Program-made: the position numbers and the translations under genes
Part shown: in pieces, positions 56,209 through 64,000 of the stretch
Numbering within the stretch: position 1 is the stretch's first letter
Layout: each line of letters begins with the position of its first letter
NCBI GenBank assembly: GCA_039105265.1
Contig: JAPFFF010000041.1
Coordinates: 186,001 to 250,000 of the forward strand
DNA length: 64,000 nucleotides
Direction of reading: 5' to 3'
Source of the DNA: Tritrichomonas musculus
Taxonomy: Eukaryota > Parabasalia > Tritrichomonadida > Tritrichomonadidae
The notes under the pieces: model-generated
Seen by the model: only the letters and a program-made list of their open reading frames with translations
What the model was told of the DNA's origin: nothing
Database searches by the model: none

Positions 56209-57192
56209 TTATTCCCATTCAATTGTTCCTGTTGGTTTTGGAGTCAAATCATATAATACACGATCGACGCCTTTAACTTCATGTGTAATTCTTTCTGTGA
56301 TATGCTGTAATAAAGCGAATGGAATATCTTCAACAGTTGCTGTCATTGCATCTTTTGTATTGACTGCACGGATAACTGCTGGCCATTCATCAACACGCTT
56401 TCCGTCTTTCATACCGACTGTCTTGAAATCAGGAACAATGGTGAAGTATTGCCATACTTTTCCAGCTAATCCATTCTTTTCGAATTCTTCTCTTAAAATT
56501 GCATCAGATTCTCTAACAGCTTCTAATCTGTCACGAGTAATAGCACCAACACAACGGACACCTAATCCTGGTCCTGGGAATGGTTGGCGATTAACCATTG
56601 AATCTGGTAAACCAAGAGCTGTTCCGACGATTCTAACTTCATCTTTGAACAAGATACGAACTGGTTCGACAAGTTCGAATTTCATATCATCAGGTAAACC
56701 ACCAGCGTTATGATGGGATTTGATACCATTTTCACTTTCAAGGATATCGGGCCAAATGGTTCCTTGTGCCAAAAATGAGACAGTTTGACCCAATTTACGT
56801 GCTTCTTCGGCAAATACATCGATGAATTCTTTTCCAATTATCTTACGTTTTTGTTCTGGATCAGAAACGTTGGCTAATTTGTTTAAGAAACGATCAACAG
56901 CATCTACATAGATTAAATGGGCTTTCATTTCATCTCTGAATACTTTAACAACTTGTTCTGGTTCACCTTTACGTAATAAACCATGATTAACATGAACTGC
57001 AATCAAATTTTGTCCAATTGCTTTGATCAATAAAGCTGCTGTGACTGATGAATCAACACCACCAGATAAAGCTAATAAAACTTTTTTATCGCCGACTTGT
57101 TTTTGAAGAAGTTTAATGCGTTCTTCGATAAAAGCATTAGCCAATTCTGGTGTGGTAATGCGTGCCATAGAATCTGGTCTTCTTTCAAGCAT
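56209..57192 (-). CDS. guaA: GMP synthase, ATP-pyrophosphatase (synthetase) subunit
   Basis: The enzyme turns XMP into GMP using ATP and ammonia or glutamine. The 327 residues cover the ATP-pyrophosphatase and dimerisation domains only: the PP-loop ALSGGVDSSV (about 40-49), HVNHGLLRKGE, AQGTIWPDILES, SHHNAGGLP, PFPGPGLGVR, RVDEWPAVIRA and the classical ending KPTGTIEWE. The usual N-terminal glutaminase (about 190 residues) is absent and is not encoded nearby, as in two-subunit archaeal enzymes. Tritrichomonas foetus is known to reach GMP through IMP dehydrogenase, which this enzyme would complete in the cytosol. The bacterial or archaeal style suggests ancient lateral transfer. An initiator-like TCACT lies 13 nt before the ATG. 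Confidence 0.93.
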   Translation of the reverse strand: MLERRPDSMARITTPELANAFIEERIKLLQKQVGDKKVLLALSGGVDSSVTAALLIKAIGQNLIAVHVNHGLLRKGEPEQVVKVFRDEMKAHLIYVDAVDRFLNKLANVSDPEQKRKIIGKEFIDVFAEEARKLGQTVSFLAQGTIWPDILESENGIKSHHNAGGLPDDMKFELVEPVRILFKDEVRIVGTALGLPDSMVNRQPFPGPGLGVRCVGAITRDRLEAVRESDAILREEFEKNGLAGKVWQYFTIVPDFKTVGMKDGKRVDEWPAVIRAVNTKDAMTATVEDIPFALLQHITERITHEVKGVDRVLYDLTPKPTGTIEWE

Positions 57193-57202
57193 TATACGAG
57201 AT

Positions 57203-57207
57203 AGTGA
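57203..57207 (-). promoter_or_regulatory. Initiator-like element of the GMP synthase gene
   Basis: TCACT on the minus strand, with its A 13 nt upstream of the ATG, fits the trichomonad initiator consensus. It supports the first ATG over the internal one at codon 9. Confidence 0.45.
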
Positions 57208-57862
57208 TGAAAAAAAAGTAAAAATTGTGAGTTATTTAAATTTTCAGTTGAAAATTGAAAAATTTAAAAGCATTGGCTATAGCCAATTTTTCAAATATTT
57301 TATGTATTTCAAGTCCAAACTGAATTGAAAAATTGAATTGATAAAAAGCTGAAGAAATTTATCCTTCACAAAATAGAATATTTATTCAAATTTTTACTAT
57401 TATTAAATAGTACATTATTAATAGAAATAATCTAATACAAAATATATTTTTTTAATCTTTATTATAAAACATTATTTTAAAATTGATTAAATTATATTAT
57501 TAAAAATTTTTATCAAATTTAGATATATATTGAATTATTCGAATTATTTGTTGCCTATTAAATATGAGCGTAAAGAGAATATTTAAAATTAAATATCTAC
57601 TATTTTATATTTATTTATTGTTTAGTATATATATATTTTATTTAAATATCGATTATACATCTATTATTAAAGATATTTATAAATTTAATAAAAAGTGGTT
57701 ATATGGAGATAATGATTTGAAAATATACTTATTTTTATAAATAAAATGCATAATCATTATATTACTAGATAATTAAGTAATTATATATGTACAATAAATA
57801 TTTTTTTACATATATATATAAAAACAAAAATAATTCTTGATCTGATTTTGTTATTCATTATT
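57208..57862. other. AT-rich intergenic stretch, nothing recognised
   Basis: No repeats, frames or motifs stand out. Confidence 0.5.
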
Positions 57863-57961
57863 TCAGTAGAAAATGGTCATAAAGAAATTGCTGAATTATT
57901 ATTACGACAAAAAGACATTGATATTTGCATGAGAAACATTTTAAATCAAGAATATTCATAG
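57863..57961 (+). pseudogene. Ankyrin-repeat gene fragment
   Basis: About 33 codons read ISVENGHKEIAELLLRQKDI and onward, a clear ankyrin-repeat signature (NGH.eI..LLL). They end at a stop and have no start or neighbouring repeats. Ankyrin proteins are abundant in trichomonads; this is a lone remnant. Confidence 0.6.
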
Positions 57962-58703
57962 TATTCAAGGCTAACTTTTTCATAGAATTGTAATTATGAA
58001 TAATTTTATGGAATTTAACTTTAATGACTACATTAGCCCTTGATTTACAAGTGTACACGAAATAAATACTCGTTTCACTCATTAAATTCATTAAATTATT
58101 TTTAATATCAACTTTTTCATATTTTATGAGTGAAATGCAACTGGAGTTTGGCAGAAAAATTTCATAAAAAATAGAAAAAATAGAGATTAATTGGTGTTAT
58201 TTTGATTTTTCAGGCATTAACATTATTTATAATCTTAATATATATAGTATTTTATAAATAATGAAATAATTATTGCTTTTTTTATTGGGCAAGAATTCCA
58301 AACGATGTGTTAAACAAGAAATTAATTATTATTTCTTTTTTTTAAAAAATAATTAATGAACTTAAACAAAAAATTAATAGAGAACTGTTTTAAATTTAAT
58401 TTAAGAGAACCAAAATTTATCTGTATCTGCTGTTGCGATATTGTAATATTAAAACTCCATTTCTGACAGATTACTTATCAAGCTACAATTTCAAACAAAT
58501 TCCTGTTACGAGTAAAATTCGACATCTTTTTACAAAAAAGATAAGATAATTCATTCAGTTAATGAGGCCATCTATAAAATATTTTCCAAGACAATTTATA
58601 TTCTGTCATAATTGCACTCTCAAAAATTTCCAAATTTTTTTTTCCCACTTTTTTCCATTGAATTATTTGAATGGAAATTTTATTTTAAAATTTTTGCATA
58701 ACA
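57962..58703. other. AT-rich intergenic stretch
   Basis: No gene or repeat is recognised apart from the promoter-proximal bases of the DUF1810 gene. Confidence 0.5.
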
Positions 58704-58708
58704 TCATA
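58704..58708 (+). promoter_or_regulatory. Initiator-like element of the DUF1810 gene
   Basis: TCATA with its A 10 nt upstream of the ATG at 58716 matches the trichomonad initiator consensus. Confidence 0.45.
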
Positions 58709-58715
58709 TTAATCA

Positions 58716-59168
58716 ATGTCTTCTGAACAGATGAATTATGATTTTTCAAGATTTCTTGAGGCACAAAAGTTTGATTATCCAATAGCTTTAAAAGAAGTTA
58801 AAAGCGGGAAAAAAGAGAATCATTGGATCTGGTATATTTTCCCAATAATTGATGGTTACCGTAATACTACGATGTGTAACCGTTATTCTATTAAAAGTTT
58901 AGACGAAGCAAAAGAATATATGAAAAATGCTATTTTAAAACATAATTTAATTGAAATATCTGAAGCTTTATTACAACTTGGAACAAATGACGCCAATGCT
59001 ATATTTGGATCACCTGATGATTTGAAAGTTCAGGCCTGCATGACATTGTTTTCAATTGCTACTCCTGAAGAGACTGTTTTTCAAAAAGTTTTAGATAAAT
59101 ATTACAATGGGGAACAAAATAAAAAAACTCTTGACATACTAAAAACATTAAACAACAGTAAGATGTAA
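58716..59168 (+). CDS. DUF1810 family protein
   Basis: The 150-residue protein matches the whole length of the DUF1810 family known mainly from bacteria. Shared features are an N-terminal FLEAQKFDYPIALKEVKSGK, the hallmark HWIWYIFPIIDGY, a YSIKSLDEAKEYM helix, and IFGSPDDLKVQACMTLF toward the C-terminus. The biochemical function of the family is not established. It has no signal peptide and is likely cytosolic. The bacterial-type distribution suggests lateral acquisition, but base use is now host-like. Complete frame with a nearby initiator-like motif, so likely functional. Confidence 0.85.
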   Translation: MSSEQMNYDFSRFLEAQKFDYPIALKEVKSGKKENHWIWYIFPIIDGYRNTTMCNRYSIKSLDEAKEYMKNAILKHNLIEISEALLQLGTNDANAIFGSPDDLKVQACMTLFSIATPEETVFQKVLDKYYNGEQNKKTLDILKTLNNSKM

Positions 59169-59384
59169 TAAGTTTTGGTTATAATAAAACTTTTCATCAA
59201 ATTAGGATTTTTATTTTTTTTATAAATATATAAACTCATTTAATATACTATCTCTAATATATATATTTAAATTTATCATAAATGAAAATAAATATACCTA
59301 ATTATATTCTTTAGATAAAAAGATATTTATATTTTTAAAAACGAACTTTTACTAATTAGTAAATATCTTTCATTTTATTATCAA

Positions 59385-60300
59385 ATGAAGGTTTATGGAG
59401 ACAATAAAAACTTTTCAATTGGGAAAGAATTATTATATAATAACTTTCCACTTGATGAAAAAAAAATTTTAACTTTGTTCAATATCAATTCTAGGTTTCC
59501 ATTCAGTTAGGATGATAAAAAAAGGTCATACTATCGCCTTTAAGATACAGTAATTATTTTAGGAATCAGCGAAATTATTCCAAATGGAATATTTGGGAAA
59601 GAACTAGAAATTACAATTAAAGATAAATCAAGAAATCATTACAAGTTTCCCTCAGTGCCATATGGCTGATACTATACACTTTATCTTGTTTTGACTAAAA
59701 CCGAAGACCTTAAACTTGTATATTCTGATAATCTCGACCATTCACTTTTTCGGAACATAAATGTCCACACCCAATTCACCTTTTCTGTGGCTATACCACA
59801 ACAGCAGCCATAGATTCCCGAAGTCTTATTTATATCATCAGTGAAAAGTTAACCGTCAAATTGCATTCAAAAAAATTGAGGCCTTACATGCTGTGAATTA
59901 TTCATTTTTGCTCTCTGAAAGAGTCGAACAGTGTTCGAGGCATCTATTGATTTAAATCTCGTCCGAAATCAATTCATCAAAAATTCTGGAATTCAACATT
60001 CATGAATGACTGCCAGCGATGATGATAAAACTTTTGCACGTTGATCAAATGAGGAAGCCGTCTTTGGAAATGGAATCAACCAAGACAGAATTCTTCAATT
60101 CACAAGAATTCCAGATTTCAATGGCAATAAAATCATTGCAGCGATCTCTTTGATTCCTGCTGGAAGCACCGGTTTCTGCATGCGGCGGCTTGCAAATGCA
60201 CAGTCTTCAATTTTTCTGAGTTCTGAGTTGGATGAAAAAGTGACTGATTCCAATTCAAAAGTATTAGAAAAAGATCCATATTGTATAATTTTGACATGAA
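59385..60300 (+). pseudogene. Decayed RCC1-repeat gene, relative of the 42939 gene
   Basis: Starting at MKVYGDNKNFSIGKELL, fragments follow the N-terminal half of the RCC1-kinase at 42939. LEITIKDKSRNHYKFPSVPYG aligns with FSIKDSKGRTCFPISAVCG, then YTLYLVLTKTEDLKLVYSDN with YTLYMVSDPENKNRSQLAYS, and EAVFGNGINQDRI with KVFGYGSNKYGSL. Several stops and frameshifts interrupt it, and the kinase half is missing. The element at 60559 follows downstream. It is a host-family pseudogene without expected product. Confidence 0.75.
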
Positions 60301-60558
60301 GAAGAATCACTGCTTCTTTGACGTCTCTGATTGCAAATGAAGAATTCTTCTTTGGAATTGGAAAAGTTACATATTTTTTTTTTTTTAATATAAAGATAGT
60401 TTACTTTAAAAAACATCTATAATCGCTAATATCAATGATAATTGAAATAAAAAAAACTTTTAGGAAATATGCAAATTGCTCTTTTCTTTAATTGGAAATG
60501 CAAATATAGAGATTTTTTGAAATATATTAAAAAAACTTTTTTTTTTTTTTCATACGAC

Positions 60559-61419
60559 AAAGGTCGTACAACTGAATTTTAACAGTAAAACTCAATGATT
60601 GGTTTGTTTAAACTAATTATATTTTATTATAATAATATTAATCAGTTTTATAAATATTTGCATCGTACAAAATTCAAATTAAAATAAAAACTAAAAGGAT
60701 ATAAGTATATATTAAATTTTCTTCAGAAAATAAATTTGAGTATTTTATCTCAATTTATTTTAATTATTTTTGATAAGAATTTTATAACACTATATAAAAA
60801 TTTAGAATAGCGATAACTTTTTATATAATTTATTTTAATCATTAATTCTTTTGAAATCTTTTTATATGCTTGTAAAACATTAAGTGTTATATAAAAATAG
60901 TTATTATTATTGAAAAAAAAAATTCATTTTTTAGCCAAAAATGCAGAAAAATTGAATTTGTTGAATTATTAAATGATGATTTTAAAAAAATTGGACGTTA
61001 CAGGAGCCAAATGACGAATACAATTTTATTTATATGCATTTACTTTCTAATATATTTGAATTTCATTCTAAATCAAATGTCAGCTTTTTCTAAAAATGAA
61101 GATTTAGTTGATTGGTTTCAAAAATTTAAAAAGTCTAATATTTCAGTTACTGAAGGATTTCGTCAAAAAGTAAAATATTATTTGTATAACACATAGTATA
61201 TCCATTCAAATGACATTTATATTTTTTAAATGATGCAAATATATATGAAATCGATATATATTGAATTTTAATTAAAGTCTTTATTTCAACCATTACATTT
61301 TATAATATTGGATATAAAATATATAAATTATATATTATAATTATTAATTAAATTATTTATTAAGATAAATATAAATTTATTTAATTTTATTTTTTATTCA
61401 ATTTAGTTGTACGACCTTT
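60559..61419 (+). mobile_element. TIR element with 8-bp target duplication, full-length copy
   Basis: The inverted ends AAAGGTCGTACAACT (60559 and the complement ending at 61419) are flanked on both sides by catacgac (60551-60558 and 61420-61427). The 861-bp body contains a coding remnant on the plus strand (about 60935-61196): SQKCRKIEFVELLNDDFKKI, then a hydrophobic stretch, then FSKNEDLVDWFQKFKKSN and SVTEGFRQKVKYYLYNT. The same remnant occurs in the interrupted copy at 47027-48984, so it belongs to the element. I do not recognise the protein. It is probably a non-autonomous or internally deleted family. Confidence 0.85.
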
Positions 61420-61558
61420 CATACGACAAAAAAATTGTAATGGCAATAATACTATTGAAAATTGAATAGAAATATTTTTCTGATAAAAACATGTCTTTAT
61501 TCAATTTTATTAAATTTTTAAATTAATTTATTGAAAAATTTAAGCTAATTTATTTACT

Positions 61559-61563
61559 TCATT
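61559..61563 (+). promoter_or_regulatory. Initiator-like element of the 2H phosphoesterase gene
   Basis: TCATT with its A 6 nt upstream of the ATG at 61567 fits the trichomonad initiator consensus and spacing. Confidence 0.5.
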
Positions 61564-61566
61564 TTT

Positions 61567-62121
61567 ATGAGTTCAACTAATCCTATTGGTAATTTGTACA
61601 CAGTCGTTTGTTTAGTGAATGGTGAAGCAGCAACATTCAACGATAATTTACGGAGAGAAGTTAATGAAAGATTTAATGCAAAGCTATCAACATTACCTCC
61701 ACATTTTACAATAAAAGAAGGCTTTAAATATGATGGTGATATCAGCGACTTAGTGTCTACCATCGCTACATTCTGCCAAAATGAAAGAGCGAGACCTTAC
61801 GAAATCGACGGATTTGGACATTTTGGAAAAGACGTTATTTTCATGAATGTGGAATTGTCCAATAATGCAAAAGCAATGCATGATAGACTCATTGATGCAA
61901 TGAGTGAAATTCCATATATAAACTTTAGCGAAAAAGATGGGAAAGACAAAAATTTTCATATCACAATTGCATCAAAGCAAATTAAAAAAATTTTTGATGA
62001 ACTATATGAATTCGTGAATCGAAAATGCTGCATATTCGATTGCATGTTTGATAATGTTACCATTTTCAAATGGGGTGATAAAAAATGGGATGTGTATAGA
62101 CAATTTTCTATTCCAAAATAA
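61567..62121 (+). CDS. 2H phosphoesterase (2'-5' RNA ligase / LigT-like)
   Basis: The 184-residue protein carries the two HxT motifs that define the 2H superfamily: His46-Phe-Thr48 in PPHFTIKEGF and His131-Ile-Thr133 in FHITIAS, about 85 residues apart as usual. The FMNVELSNNAKAMHDRLIDAM region between them matches the central strand and helix of the fold. Members hydrolyse or form 2',3'-cyclic phosphates and 2'-5' linkages in RNA or small nucleotides; the substrate here is unknown. No signal peptide, so likely cytosolic. The family is wide in bacteria and also eukaryotic. Complete, with a well-placed initiator-like motif. Confidence 0.85.
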   Translation: MSSTNPIGNLYTVVCLVNGEAATFNDNLRREVNERFNAKLSTLPPHFTIKEGFKYDGDISDLVSTIATFCQNERARPYEIDGFGHFGKDVIFMNVELSNNAKAMHDRLIDAMSEIPYINFSEKDGKDKNFHITIASKQIKKIFDELYEFVNRKCCIFDCMFDNVTIFKWGDKKWDVYRQFSIPK

Positions 62122-62964
62122 TAAAATCTGATTCTAATTTTTTCTAATTTGTAATTTTTCTTAAAATTTGAAAGTGATGCGAAATGAATCAAATTTGACG
62201 CCAGCACTTTCTAATCACTTATTAAAAGCTGAATTGATTTCTAGCATCGTTGTTTATTTTTATACAGTCAATTTTTATAAAATTGGCCTATCATATAGTG
62301 AAAAAAAAATAATATTTCATTTCACTTTCCAATATTTTTTTTTTCAATAAAAAACAAATAAAGTTCAAAAAATGAAAAAAGATATTTTCCGATTTATGAT
62401 CTAGATGCATTATCGCATGATCCATGAATCAAATTTTATTATTATTTCGGAATAGAAAGTTGTCTAAATACATCCCACTTTAATATATAGAATATGAAAT
62501 GCTAAACTTATAAAACAGGCCTGATTAAGATATAGTTATATTGGAATTAACGTAATTTTTATAAACAATGGATTTAGACATCTGATCCAATTTAAGAACA
62601 GATAGTATAATTTTTATTGCTCCTTAAAAAATGTGATTTTACTGAATTTAAGTTCGTTTCATTTGACAATCTAGGCTGATAAAATGTTGACAATAATAGA
62701 AAAATTTTTGAGATTACGATATAAGGTTTATATATTATAATTTGGCATTTAATGCATCATTTATTTAAAAAAGTGCTTTATAATTATTTTAAATTTTACT
62801 ATCATGTAAATACAAACTGAATACATTTAGTCTATCATGAAATATTTGTTTTTGACATCTCATTTTTTTAAACGAGTTTCTAAATATGATTTAAAAAAAT
62901 CTAATTTTTGATAATAATTTCACTTCATAAAGAATACACACAAGAGGAAATGATGCAATACAAT
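62122..62964. other. AT-rich intergenic stretch, nothing recognised
   Basis: No gene or repeat is seen between the 2H phosphoesterase gene and the kinase pseudogene. Confidence 0.5.
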
Positions 62965-64000
62965 CAAACATTCTTGATGATTTCATACTTCAAAATTTAT
63001 TGGGTCAGGATCATATGGGAAAGTATTTAAAGACTTGATTTCAGACGAAAGAGAAAAAATAAATAATCCCAATTGGAACGACACAAGAAAACTGATTGTA
63101 ATTTATGGGCTTGCTTTAGCAATGTCATACTTACATTCAAATAATATTTTACATCGCGATTTGAAATAAGAAAAGATACTGATTTTGGCCTCTCAAAAAT
63201 CAATCATCAAAACAATGAAAGTATGACTATGAAATCGGAAGATATGATCAAAGGGACATCCGAATATATAGCACCATAAATATGGAGTAATTTTCAAAAT
63301 TCAAAAGCTGCCGATTTTTATTCATTTGCATTAATTGTATAAGAAATTGTTACATATGAAAAAAATTTTTGAAAATTTTTCTTTTTTTATGATTCCAATA
63401 AAAGTGGCAAAAGGCTATCGTCCTGAATTCAAAGGTCAAATGAATGAAACGTTAAAATATTTAATTGAAAGATGTTGGTCACAAGAACCAACTAACAGGC
63501 CTTCATTTGATCAAATTGTTGATGAATTAGAAAATAATCGAGGTTACATTACTGACTCTGTAAATGAAGAAGAATATTTTAATTACATCAAGTATATTAA
63601 AGAATACAAAATCGAGTATTATTTATCAAATGATAAATTTCAACTTGATAGTTATGCTTTTCATCAAACAGGCTTTTTCAAAGAAACCAAATATGAAAAT
63701 AAGCATTCTATAATTATCGATATTAATTTAAAAATTTTTCTTTAAAAGACTTTTTAATGTTTACTGATGAATGCAAAAATAATGTTATAGAATCCGAAAA
63801 TGATCCAGAAAAACAATTAATAATTGGTCAATATCTGATTGAAGGTTGCCAACATTTCCCATTCAATATTCAAATAGGCTTGAAATATTTGAAAAAATCA
63901 TTCAAAAATAACTTTTTGAAAGTATTCATTTATTATTGTCAAATTTTAATTGAAGGAAAAAACATACCAAAAAATCACCAAAAAGTTACCAAATTGCTTA
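62965..64000 (+). pseudogene. TKL-type kinase with Sel1-like repeats, decayed, runs off the window
   Basis: The kinase parts in order are LDDFILQNLL, a Gly-rich loop GSGSYGKVFK, and then directly DLISDEREK...YGLALAMSYLHSNNILHRDLK. The VAIK lysine, helix C and nearby N-lobe are therefore deleted. The DFG and APE regions follow in shifted frames with stops, then an open stretch (63335-63745) with LKYLIERCWSQEPTNRPSFDQI, the end of the domain. After another frame change the DNA reads QYLIEGCQHFPFNIQIG and LKYLKKSFKNNFLK, a Sel1-like repeat. Kinase-Sel1 fusions occur in trichomonads. It is closely related to the 52513 kinase in its C-lobe. Confidence 0.75.

Overview
The window looks like nuclear DNA of a parabasalid flagellate, most like Tritrichomonas. 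The evidence is very AT-rich, apparently intronless DNA, standard stop codons, TKL-type kinases fused to BspA-type leucine-rich repeats or RCC1 repeats, and parabasalid-like initiator motifs (TCA followed by a pyrimidine and A/T) 6-13 nt upstream of several start codons. GMP synthase also fits, because Tritrichomonas foetus is known to make GMP through IMP dehydrogenase. I could not run a search, so the species is an inference.

Positions 1-31.8 kb are almost free of intact genes. They hold layered mobile-element insertions, several of which can be defined to the base from exact target duplications. A 1.48-kb element with 19-bp inverted ends (1389-2870) encodes a Myb-like DNA-binding protein. 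An 11.4-kb unit (3677-15086) has ~17-bp inverted ends and an 8-bp duplication, and its main content is a 6.3-kb satellite (block A of 123-bp units, then block B of about 48 units of 122 bp). A TA-flanked mariner-like element (21064-22798) interrupts an armadillo-like gene, followed by a 0.5-kb-armed palindrome (22815-24436). A 1056-bp hAT-type non-autonomous element lies at 26740-27795, and another 8-bp-duplication element at 29191-30381. Between them are degraded coding remnants and plain AT-rich DNA. A GC-rich decayed coding island sits at 480-1270.

Positions 31.8-46.6 kb hold a 1.4-kb uninterrupted AAAT microsatellite ending 78 bp before a 2604-residue cysteine-rich surface protein (signal peptide, 42 near-identical 46-residue repeats, a C-terminal membrane anchor). 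Then come a small frameshifted gene, a TKL kinase remnant, an intact RCC1-kinase gene and a Q/E/N-rich membrane protein.

Positions 46.6-64 kb mix genes and elements. One element copy (47027-48984) is interrupted by a 1.4-kb mariner-like element, and its uninterrupted relative lies at 60559-61419. Genes here are a small membrane protein, a TRAPP-subunit-like protein, an unknown protein, a 1033-residue kinase-LRR fusion, a GMP synthase ATP-pyrophosphatase subunit without a glutaminase domain, a DUF1810 protein and a 2H phosphoesterase. Pseudogenes of ankyrin, RCC1-kinase and kinase-Sel1 proteins complete the region.

The genes form no operon. The common theme is expanded signalling and surface families (kinases, LRR, RCC1, Sel1, ankyrin, cysteine-rich membrane protein), a few small enzymes of bacterial type, and heavy transposon load. 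Several open frames begin only at TTG; for a eukaryote I moved those starts to the first ATG.
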